DNA of 11,112 nucleotides from Ilumatobacteraceae bacterium (lineage in GTDB: Bacteria > Actinomycetota > Acidimicrobiia > Acidimicrobiales > Ilumatobacteraceae). Below the pieces are notes generated by a model. The model did no database searches and was not told the DNA's origin. It was given only the letters and a program-made list of their open reading frames with translations. Both the position numbers and the translations under genes were made by a program. Each line of letters begins with the position of its first letter. Position 1 is the stretch's first letter. The stretch lies in contig SKFX01000168.1 of the NCBI GenBank assembly GCA_007117775.1, positions 1-11,112 on the forward strand, written 5' to 3'. Shown here piece by piece: positions 1 to 5,896 of the stretch.

Positions 1-272
1 ACCATACCGGCCGATAACGAGACACCGGGGCCGATGAGGGTGTCCCTACCGATGTGGATGTAGTGCTCGTTCATCAGGGTGTTCGCCGGGAAACAGATGG
101 CAGAACCGAGGCCGAAGGATCCAAAGCGACGACCCCGACGATGCTGCGGTCCGATCGCACCGAATCGCACCGCGCGCTCCCATAACGACTGCAGTGCGTC
201 GCCGATCGCAATATCGAACCGCGATCGCAGCGCGGCCCACTGCCCCTCATGCACCGGTTGCCGATCGAGCAC
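1..272 (-). CDS. Hexapeptide-repeat (left-handed beta-helix) acyltransferase, N-terminal part
   Basis: Seen: an open minus-strand frame of 90 codons runs off the left edge, so only the N-terminus is present. After a helical lead (about residues 1-45), it reads RFGSFGLGSAICFPANTLMN, then HYIHIGRDTLIGPGVSLSAG. That gives tandem [LIV]-G-x4 rungs typical of left-handed beta-helix acetyl/acyltransferases. Established: such proteins are usually trimeric cytoplasmic enzymes that acylate sugars or other small acceptors. The RFGSFG...CFP...IHIG lead occurs in actinobacterial proteins annotated only as acyltransferase, so the substrate is not known. Start choice: GTG at 272, because an in-frame TAA lies just upstream (284-282) and a TAACGT -10-like hexamer sits exactly 6 bases before it. 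A GTG at 254 is an alternative. Divergent from the carboxylesterase at 295. Family call is fairly sure, specific function is not. Confidence 0.8.
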   Translation of the reverse strand, partial: MLDRQPVHEGQWAALRSRFDIAIGDALQSLWERAVRFGAIGPQHRRGRRFGSFGLGSAICFPANTLMNEHYIHIGRDTLIGPGVSLSAGM

Positions 273-278
273 TGCAGC

Positions 279-288
279 ACGTTACCGT
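279..288. promoter_or_regulatory. Putative bidirectional promoter core, acyltransferase / carboxylesterase
   Basis: The 22-base gap between GTG starts at 272 (-) and 295 (+) holds TACCGT on the plus strand (283-288) and TAACGT on the minus strand (284-279). Both fit the actinobacterial -10 pattern TAnnnT. They share the self-complementary TA step at 283-284, and each ends exactly 6 bases before its start codon, as expected if transcription begins on the first base of the codon. A weak -35-like TTGCCG lies at 258-263 for the plus direction (19-base spacer). Nothing convincing was seen for the minus direction. Inference from spacing and symmetry. Confidence 0.55.
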
Positions 289-294
289 CTCAGC

Positions 295-1734
295 GTGGGC
301 CGACCGACCGCGAGGATCTCAACATCGGCTGGTTCGTTCACGATCGATCCAGCCGACACGGTGATGTCGGTCCGCGGGATCCGCTATGCCACCGCCGAGC
401 GTTTCGCTCCACCGAGGATCTGTGAAGCCAACGACGATCCAGAACGTGGGCTCGCATCCGGCGCGATCTGCCCACAGATCCCCTCGGCACTCGATCGCCT
501 GTTATCGCTCTCGGATCGTGAGCTGTCAGAGGACTGCCTGTTTCTCGATGTGCACACCCCAGCCATCGACCAAGCCTGTCGACCTGTCATCGTGTGGATC
601 CACGGCGGAGCCTTCGTCACCGGTGCCGGCTCGCTGCCCTGGTACGACGGATCCAACCTCGCGCAGCGTGGCGATGTGGTCGTGGTGTCGATCAACTATC
701 GACTCGGCGCATTCGGCTTCACCGGCTCCGACGATCTGGGCCTCAGCGATCAACTCACCGCCCTGGAATGGGTGCAGCGCCATATCGGCTCGTTCGGTGG
801 CGACCCGGACCGGGTGACGGTCGTGGGCGAATCGGCCGGCGGCGCATCGGTGATCGCTCTCATGGCGGCACATCGATCCGAATCCCTCTTTGCCCAAGCG
901 TGGGCGATGAGCCCATCGCTGCCTCAGATCAGATCCGCACATCGCGCCGATCAGGCGGCCGCAGCATTGATCGAAGCCGCCGGGTTGAGTGACGACGGCC
1001 ATGACGGCCTGCGCCGGTTGAGTACCAGCGAGTTGCTCGCCGCCCAGGCGGTACTGCTCGAGCACCGCTCGAGCGCACTGACCGCATTCGCTCCGACCGC
1101 CCCCGGCGCGTTGGTGAGCGATCTGTCCGACGCCCACCGCGACCAACGCCCACTCGTCATCGGCACCACCCGCGATGAGATGCAACTCTTCACCGCGTTC
1201 GACGCCGCCTATGCATCGATGGCTCCCGATGAGGCGCGCCGACGCATCAGCCATCGATTCGCGCAACCCGACGAGGTCCTCGCGCTCTATCGCCACCACC
1301 GAGACGGGGCGACCCTCGGCCAACTGGTCTCAGCGATTCAGACCGATGAGATGTTCCGCGCCCCGGTGCTCGAGGTGCTCGCAGCCCGCTGTGAGGCTGG
1401 CACCCGATCCTGGGCCTACTGGTTCACCAAGGCGACATCCGCCTTCGGTGGCGCGCTCGGTGCCTGCCATGGACTCGACATCCCCTACCTGTTCGACAAC
1501 CTCGACCAGCCCGGAGTCGAGATGTTCACCGGCAACGATCCAGACCGCGGCGGACTTGCCGCACAGATGTCGTCGGATCTCATCGGGTTCGCAACCACTG
1601 GCAGTCCGCCGTGGTCGGCGTACCAGACGACGTCGCGACCCACCCGCGTCTACAGCGATACCACCGTGGATGAGAGCGATCCCGAACCTGAGCTGCGATC
1701 CCTCTGGGAGGACGCCGCCAGAGACATGCTGTGA
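295..1734 (+). CDS. Type-B carboxylesterase (alpha/beta hydrolase)
   Basis: A 479-residue serine esterase of the carboxylesterase type B (COesterase) family, expected to hydrolyse carboxylic esters; the natural substrate cannot be told. Seen in order: GIRYATAERFAPP near the N-terminus (family GIPYA..RF.PP), SEDCLFLDV, the oxyanion-hole block IHGGAF, the GAFGF turn, and the nucleophile elbow GESAGG with Ser180. The acid is Glu295 in IGTTRDE and the catalytic His is His392 in ACHGLDIPYLF. All three triad members are present and length is normal. No signal peptide is evident with this start, so it is probably cytoplasmic. Start choice: GTG 295 gives the first beta-strand and has a -10-like box 6 bases upstream. 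The frame is open back to 79, but that part is Arg/Cys-rich, lies opposite the acyltransferase gene, and is not believed. ATG 364 would cut into the fold. panB follows after 88 bases. Confidence 0.9.
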   Translation: MGRPTARISTSAGSFTIDPADTVMSVRGIRYATAERFAPPRICEANDDPERGLASGAICPQIPSALDRLLSLSDRELSEDCLFLDVHTPAIDQACRPVIVWIHGGAFVTGAGSLPWYDGSNLAQRGDVVVVSINYRLGAFGFTGSDDLGLSDQLTALEWVQRHIGSFGGDPDRVTVVGESAGGASVIALMAAHRSESLFAQAWAMSPSLPQIRSAHRADQAAAALIEAAGLSDDGHDGLRRLSTSELLAAQAVLLEHRSSALTAFAPTAPGALVSDLSDAHRDQRPLVIGTTRDEMQLFTAFDAAYASMAPDEARRRISHRFAQPDEVLALYRHHRDGATLGQLVSAIQTDEMFRAPVLEVLAARCEAGTRSWAYWFTKATSAFGGALGACHGLDIPYLFDNLDQPGVEMFTGNDPDRGGLAAQMSSDLIGFATTGSPPWSAYQTTSRPTRVYSDTTVDESDPEPELRSLWEDAARDML

Positions 1735-1782
1735 GCACCGAGCCAACAGGATGCCCGTGGCCATCGGTGGGCCAGAACGCGC

Positions 1783-1788
1783 TAGCGT
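1783..1788 (+). promoter_or_regulatory. Putative -10 box for panB-panC
   Basis: TAGCGT sits inside CGCTAGCGTcGGG (1780-1792). The same CGCTAGCGTnGGG string occurs at 4459-4471, directly ahead of the FAD oxidoreductase start, which supports a shared promoter element. Initiation would fall around 1794-1797, leaving about a 26-29 base leader before panB that contains a ribosome binding site. No TTGACA-like -35 was seen. It lies in the longest gene-free gap of the window (1735-1822). Confidence 0.45.
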
Positions 1789-1796
1789 CGGGACCC

Positions 1797-1826
1797 GTGC
1801 TCCCCCGCCCGAAGGATCCGACGTGA
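1797..1826 (+). CDS. Possible leaderless 9-codon leader ORF overlapping panB start
   Basis: A GTG 8 bases downstream of the TAGCGT box opens the frame VLPRPKDPT followed by TGA (1824-1826). The stop overlaps the panB GTG (1823-1825) as GTGA, and the panB Shine-Dalgarno-like GAAGGA lies inside the small ORF. If transcription starts at 1797, this ORF would be read leaderless and could couple to panB. There are no repeated amino acids suggesting attenuation. Very short and could be chance; recorded as a hypothesis. Confidence 0.2.
   Translation: MLPRPKDPT
1811..1816 (+). promoter_or_regulatory. panB ribosome binding site
   Basis: GAAGGA is 6 bases before GTG 1823. It decides the panB start in favour of 1823 over the in-frame ATG at 1751, which has no good Shine-Dalgarno sequence and would add 24 residues not expected in the family. 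Confidence 0.6.
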
Positions 1827-2644
1827 CCGACGCCGCTCGCCCCAAGATCACCGTGCCCGGTATTGCTGCGATGAAATCGTCGGGTGAGCTGATCTCGATG
1901 ATCACCGCCTATGACGCGACGTTCGCGACCATGGTCGATGAAGCCGGGATCGACATGATCCTCGTCGGGGATTCAGTCGCCATGGTGGTCCAGGGCCGCG
2001 CCAACACCATCGGGGTGAGCCTCGCCGAGATGTGCTACCACGTCCGCATGGTCGCAGCCGCCGAGCCGCGCGCCCTCATCGTCGGCGACCTCCCGTTCGG
2101 GACGTACCAGAGTTCGCCACAACAGGCCGTCGAGAGTTCCGTCGAGGTGCTCAAGGCCGGGGCGGAGGCGGTGAAGCTCGAAGGCGGAGTCTCAGTGGCG
2201 GAGGCGATCGCGGCGATCACCGCCGTCGACATCCCCGTCGTCGGCCATATCGGCCTCACCCCACAGAGTTATCACCGCATGGGGGGACACCGCGTCCAGG
2301 GCCGCACAGAAGGCTCGACACCGGGTGGGCGTGAACGCCTGCTCGCCGATGCAGCCGCCGTGGAGGACGCCGGGGCGTTCGCTCTCGTCGTCGAAGGCGT
2401 ACCGCGGAACCTGGCAGCCGAGATCACCGAGGCGGTGGGGATTCCGACGATCGGCATCGGAGCCGGGCCCGACTGCGATGGACAGGTCTTGGTGCTTCAC
2501 GACGTGCTCGGACTCAGCGATGCGCGCTATAAGTTCACGACTCAGTACGCCAACCTCAAGCAGGTCGGGATCGAGGCCGTTCGCGCCTATTGCGACGATG
2601 TGAAGCATCGCCGCTGGCCCGATGACGAGCACAGCTTCCACTGA
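1823..2644 (+). CDS. panB: 3-methyl-2-oxobutanoate hydroxymethyltransferase
   Basis: Ketopantoate hydroxymethyltransferase transfers a one-carbon unit from 5,10-methylene-tetrahydrofolate to 2-oxoisovalerate, giving 2-dehydropantoate, the first committed step toward pantothenate and CoA. It is a cytoplasmic Mg-dependent TIM-barrel enzyme. Seen: 273 residues, normal for the family. The opening ITVPGIAAMK is followed by ITAYDA, LVGDS (metal ligand Asp50), DLPFGTYQ (Asp89), AVKLEGG (Lys118, Glu120), GHIGLTPQ (His142), VVEGVP (catalytic-type Glu191), IPTIGIGAG and CDGQVLVLHDVLGL. Every expected active-site residue is present. The C-terminus departs a little from the usual PKFVK motif (ARYKFTTQYANL). 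GTG start chosen for the GAAGGA site and for the short lead before ITVP. panC follows 21 bases after the stop, so they are probably one transcript. Confidence 0.96.
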   Translation: MTDAARPKITVPGIAAMKSSGELISMITAYDATFATMVDEAGIDMILVGDSVAMVVQGRANTIGVSLAEMCYHVRMVAAAEPRALIVGDLPFGTYQSSPQQAVESSVEVLKAGAEAVKLEGGVSVAEAIAAITAVDIPVVGHIGLTPQSYHRMGGHRVQGRTEGSTPGGRERLLADAAAVEDAGAFALVVEGVPRNLAAEITEAVGIPTIGIGAGPDCDGQVLVLHDVLGLSDARYKFTTQYANLKQVGIEAVRAYCDDVKHRRWPDDEHSFH

Positions 2645-2665
2645 TCCGATGGACCGACGACGAAT

Positions 2666-3586
2666 ATGAGCTCTGACACCGACGCGACCGCGGATCGCAA
2701 CCCGACACCGGCAGCCTCACGAGCGTCTGGACCCGAGATCATCGAGACTCCGGGCCAGATCCGAAGCTGGCGGGTGCAACAGCGTCGAGTCGGCCACACG
2801 ATCGGATTCGTGCCGACGATGGGTGCACTCCATGAGGGCCATCTGGCCCTCATCGATCACGCCCGGGAGCGCTGCGATCGTGTCGTGGTGTCGATCTTCG
2901 TGAACCCGCTGCAGTTCGACCAGATCAGCGACCTCGAACAGTATCCGCGCACCTTCGACGCCGATCTGGCGCTGTGTGCGGCCGCCGGCGTCGCAGCCGT
3001 CTACGCACCGTCGGTGGCCACGCTGTACCCCGATGGCTATCAGACCCGCGTCGATCCCGGCCCCTTGGCCAACCGGCTCGAGGGCGCGAGCCGCCAAGGC
3101 CATTTCACCGGAGTGGCGACCGTGGTCACCAAACTGCTCGTCGCTGTCGGCCCCGATGTTGCGATCTTCGGAGCAAAAGATGCCCAGCAACTCGCAGTGA
3201 TCCGCCGCATCGTCAACGATCTCGACCTCGGTGTCGAGATCGTCGGCCACCCGACGGTACGCGATGACGATGGTCTGGCACTCTCGAGCAGGAACCGACG
3301 TCTCAGCGATAACGAACGCCTCGCGGCGCGCTGTGTGCCCGAAGCATTGGCCGCGGCACGGAGCGCATACGCCTCCGGGGAGCGTTCGACCGGACCGCTG
3401 ATCGAGACCGCGGTGGCGCGTATCACCGCCGAGCCGACCGCCCGCCTCGACTATCTGCAGATCGTCGATCCCGACTCATTCGAGTCGGTCCACGACGATC
3501 TTGTCACCGATGATGGCGCGCTGATCGTCACCGCAGTGTGGATCGGCGAGACCCGCCTCATCGACAATATGACCCTCGAAACCTGA
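2666..3586 (+). CDS. panC: Pantothenate synthetase (pantoate--beta-alanine ligase)
   Basis: Condenses pantoate and beta-alanine with ATP, through pantoyl adenylate, to make pantothenate. It is a cytoplasmic, usually dimeric enzyme of the nucleotidyltransferase superfamily. Seen: 306 residues with PTMGALHEGH (residues 50-59), carrying the HIGH-like His56 and His59; SIFVNPLQF (pantoate pocket); QYPR; QGHFTGVATVV; FGAKDAQQL (169-176); and LALSSRN (ending at 210), the KMSKS-like loop. The N-terminus carries about 25 low-complexity residues before the fold begins at EIIETPGQIR. The commonly seen FGEKDYQQL is FGAKDAQQL here, with Lys and Asp kept. Start is ATG 2666; only a weak, distant GATGGA is seen upstream, so translation may depend on panB. 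panD is not in the window. The stop is one base from that of the convergent CPBP gene. Confidence 0.96.
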   Translation: MSSDTDATADRNPTPAASRASGPEIIETPGQIRSWRVQQRRVGHTIGFVPTMGALHEGHLALIDHARERCDRVVVSIFVNPLQFDQISDLEQYPRTFDADLALCAAAGVAAVYAPSVATLYPDGYQTRVDPGPLANRLEGASRQGHFTGVATVVTKLLVAVGPDVAIFGAKDAQQLAVIRRIVNDLDLGVEIVGHPTVRDDDGLALSSRNRRLSDNERLAARCVPEALAAARSAYASGERSTGPLIETAVARITAEPTARLDYLQIVDPDSFESVHDDLVTDDGALIVTAVWIGETRLIDNMTLET

Positions 3587-3587
3587 G

Positions 3588-4451
3588 TCATACCGCATAC
3601 GCCTCAAGATCGTCGAGCAATCCGCTCAGCACGATCGCGAGGACCACGCCGTTGAAGATGGCGTGGGCGACGACCGCCGGGAGCAGGCGCCGCAACAACC
3701 AGGTGCCGGCACCGAGCACGACACCGACCACGCTCAGGACCACGACGAGACCGAGATTGCCCGAGCCCAACTCCGGGTCGAGGTGCACAGCGCCGAACAA
3801 CACGCCCTGGAGCGCGATCGCGACCACGGTGGGCATCGAACCGAGAAAACCCGGCAGGATCACTCCTCGGAACAGCAATTCCTCCACCACCGGCGCTGCG
3901 ATCACCGCACTCACCAACAGCGCGATCACATACGTGCGACCCATCGCTGCGATATCGATGCCCTCGACATTGCTGCCCGTCGGGACAGCGAGCACCAACA
4001 GGATCACCACGGTGACCAACTGCGCGAACACGGCTGTCATCCAGAGCACGACACCCCATCCGAGATCCGACCACACGGGACGCAACCCGAGATCATCGAG
4101 CACCGAACCCGAGCCCCAGCGCCGCACAGCCCAGACGCTGTAGAGCAGCGCCGGCCCGTACCCGACGCCGATCAACACTGCGACATACACCGCGAAGGGC
4201 ACATCGGTGCCCACGAGGGCCCCGACGACAGCGCGGGCCGATACCAGCGACGCCAAGATCACCACGAGACCGATCACGGCGGCTCGCAGCGGCAGCGATG
4301 GAAGTTCGCGTCGATCCACCGCCCCGGGCAGACCTCCGGGCGGCTCGATCGGCAATGGAGCCCACCGCTGGCCGTCGAAATAGCGCAACGACCCGCTCGG
4401 GTCGTGATACCAACCGGCAGCAGCGGTCGTCGGTGGCGGCCAGACGCTCAT
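3588..4451 (-). CDS. DUF2510-CPBP family intramembrane metalloprotease-like protein
   Basis: 287-residue membrane protein. Seen: an N-terminal DUF2510 module (about residues 12-32, GWYHDPSG..RYFDGQRW), a Pro-rich linker, then several hydrophobic segments from about residue 55 to 280. The CPBP (CaaX protease and bacteriocin-processing, Abi) signature is complete: EELLFRG (Glu180, Glu181, Arg185), FGAVH (Phe209, His213) and HAIFN (His253, Asn257). Established: CPBP proteins are Rce1-like glutamate-type intramembrane proteases. Some process peptides or confer bacteriocin self-immunity, and most are uncharacterised. DUF2510 is a short domain, commonly at the N-terminus of actinobacterial membrane proteins. 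No bacteriocin or CaaX-type substrate gene is nearby, so its target is unknown. Start ATG 4451, 23 bp from the opposing start at 4474. Convergent with panC, with one base between the stops. Confidence 0.88.
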   Translation of the reverse strand: MSVWPPPTTAAAGWYHDPSGSLRYFDGQRWAPLPIEPPGGLPGAVDRRELPSLPLRAAVIGLVVILASLVSARAVVGALVGTDVPFAVYVAVLIGVGYGPALLYSVWAVRRWGSGSVLDDLGLRPVWSDLGWGVVLWMTAVFAQLVTVVILLVLAVPTGSNVEGIDIAAMGRTYVIALLVSAVIAAPVVEELLFRGVILPGFLGSMPTVVAIALQGVLFGAVHLDPELGSGNLGLVVVLSVVGVVLGAGTWLLRRLLPAVVAHAIFNGVVLAIVLSGLLDDLEAYAV

Positions 4452-4457
4452 GGCTAG

Positions 4458-4468
4458 TCGCTAGCGTA
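4458..4468. promoter_or_regulatory. Putative bidirectional promoter core, CPBP gene / FAD oxidoreductase
   Basis: Plus strand: TAGCGT (4462-4467) ends exactly 6 bases before ATG 4474, giving a leaderless start. Minus strand: TAGCGA (4463-4458), an imperfect match at the last base, ends 6 bases before ATG 4451 and shares the TA step at 4462-4463. A better minus hexamer, TACGCT (4468-4463), would give a 4-5 base leader. No -35-like TTGAC was seen for either direction. Inference. Confidence 0.5.
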
Positions 4469-4473
4469 GGGGC

Positions 4474-5886
4474 ATGTCGAGCGTCTCACCCGCCACCGCC
4501 TCGCTGTCCCCCTCCCCGCTCAGCACGGTCAAGTCGCTGTGGACCGAGACGCTCACCGACCCGGTGACGATCGATACAGTGGACGGTGACACCCACGCCG
4601 ATGTCGTCATCGTCGGCGGCGGCCTGACCGGACTGTGGACGGCGGTCTCATTGCTGCGCTCCGACCCGAGCCTGCGCGTCCTGGTGCTGGAGCGTTATGA
4701 CGTCGGTTTCGGCGCCAGCGGACGCAATGGTGGGTGGGCCTCAGCGCTCTCAGCGGTCTCGCTGACGGCCTTGGAGCGCCTCCATGGACGACAGGCTGCA
4801 CTCGAGCTGGATCAGGCGCTGGTTGACACCGTCGGCATTTTGGCGAAAGAGATCGATGAGCACGGACTCGATCACGGCGCCCATCTCGGCGGCAGTGTCA
4901 CGATGATCCGCTCGGCCACCGAGGCCCAACGGGCGCGTGAACGCCTCGCCGAGGCGCGCCGGTTCGGCCGTGGTGACGACTACCTGACATGGCTCGGCGC
5001 TGCCGAAGCACAGTCGATGATCAACGCCACCGAGGTCCAGGGGGCATTGTTCACCCCCCACTGCCTCACCGTGCATCCGGCACGCTTCACCCATGGAGTC
5101 GCCCGACTTCTCATTTCACTCGGTGGCCAGATTCGACGTGCCACCGTCACCGACCTGCGGCCCGGTATTGCGTACACGACCTCAGGCGAGGTCCGTGCTC
5201 CGGTGGTGCTGCGCTGCACCGAGGCCTATACAGCAACGCTCAACGGTATGCGTCGAGATGTGATCCCGGTCTACTCGATGATGATCGCCACCGAACCGCT
5301 CAGCGATGATGTGTGGTCCGAGATCGGCCTCGGGTCGCGACCCACCTTCGATGACTTTCGCCATATGATCATCTATGGCCAGCGGACCGACGACAACCGG
5401 ATCGCCTTCGGTGGCCGCGGCGCCCCATACCACTATGGATCACGGATCGATCCTCGATTCGACACCGATGCATCGGTGCGCGCCCGCCTGACGCACAGCC
5501 TGCGCGAACTGTTCCCCGCCCTGGAATCAACCGAGATCACCCATCACTGGGGCGGGCCCCTCGCCATGCCCCGAGACCAACATGCCTCGGTGAGCTTCGA
5601 CGAACGCACCGGTCTCGGCAGCGCTGGCGGCTATGTCGGCGACGGGGTGGCGAGTACCAATCTGGCCGGACGCATGTTGGCCGATCTCGTCGTGGGCCGA
5701 CGCACCGACCTCACGCGACTGGCGTGGGTTGACCACCGCTCGCGTCGCTGGGAGCCCGAACCACTGCGATGGCTCGGCATCAGCGCCGTCCGTCGCAGCG
5801 CCGATCTCGCCGATATCGCCAGTGGGCCGCTCGCACCGCTCGCGCGCGTCGGGTCCACGGTGGTGCATAAGCTCACCGGCCGCTGA
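4474..5886 (+). CDS. FAD-dependent oxidoreductase (DAO / DadA-PuuB-like family)
   Basis: 470-residue flavoenzyme. Seen: a variable N-terminal 40 residues, then the Rossmann FAD-binding motif DVVIVGGGLTGLWTA (about residues 43-57), with Glu73 at the end of strand 2 for the ribose (VLER). GFGASGRNGGW (about 78-88) is the signature of D-amino-acid-oxidase-fold enzymes such as gamma-glutamylputrescine oxidase, DadA and glycine oxidase. A C-terminal GGYVGDGVASTNLAGRMLADL is the usual second FAD contact. Family knowledge: these enzymes oxidise C-N bonds of amines or amino acids, passing electrons to O2 or the chain. The substrate cannot be chosen here, and no putrescine or amino-acid catabolic genes flank it. 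ATG 4474 is supported by a -10-like box 6 bases upstream and no Shine-Dalgarno, so the mRNA is probably leaderless. Convergent with the ProA-like gene, 10 bases apart. Confidence 0.87.
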   Translation: MSSVSPATASLSPSPLSTVKSLWTETLTDPVTIDTVDGDTHADVVIVGGGLTGLWTAVSLLRSDPSLRVLVLERYDVGFGASGRNGGWASALSAVSLTALERLHGRQAALELDQALVDTVGILAKEIDEHGLDHGAHLGGSVTMIRSATEAQRARERLAEARRFGRGDDYLTWLGAAEAQSMINATEVQGALFTPHCLTVHPARFTHGVARLLISLGGQIRRATVTDLRPGIAYTTSGEVRAPVVLRCTEAYTATLNGMRRDVIPVYSMMIATEPLSDDVWSEIGLGSRPTFDDFRHMIIYGQRTDDNRIAFGGRGAPYHYGSRIDPRFDTDASVRARLTHSLRELFPALESTEITHHWGGPLAMPRDQHASVSFDERTGLGSAGGYVGDGVASTNLAGRMLADLVVGRRTDLTRLAWVDHRSRRWEPEPLRWLGISAVRRSADLADIASGPLAPLARVGSTVVHKLTGR

Positions 5887-5896
5887 AGCTCAGACC

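Noticed and set aside
79..294. Upstream extension of the carboxylesterase frame to GTG 79
   Set aside because: The added 72 residues are Arg/Ser/Cys/Pro-rich, match no esterase N-terminus, and lie opposite a clear acyltransferase coding sequence on the minus strand.
1175..1822. Long open frame running into panB from inside the esterase gene
   Set aside because: It overlaps a well-supported esterase in another frame, has Arg/Pro/Thr-rich shadow composition, and PanB homology begins only at about 1847.
3576..3624. Inverted repeat CTCGA...TCGAG around the panC / CPBP stops
   Set aside because: Short arms far apart; expected by chance in DNA with many TCGA steps.
3663..4457. 264-residue plus-strand frame opposite the CPBP gene
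   Set aside because: His/Gln/Asp/Arg-rich antisense shadow; the minus strand encodes a complete DUF2510-CPBP protein.
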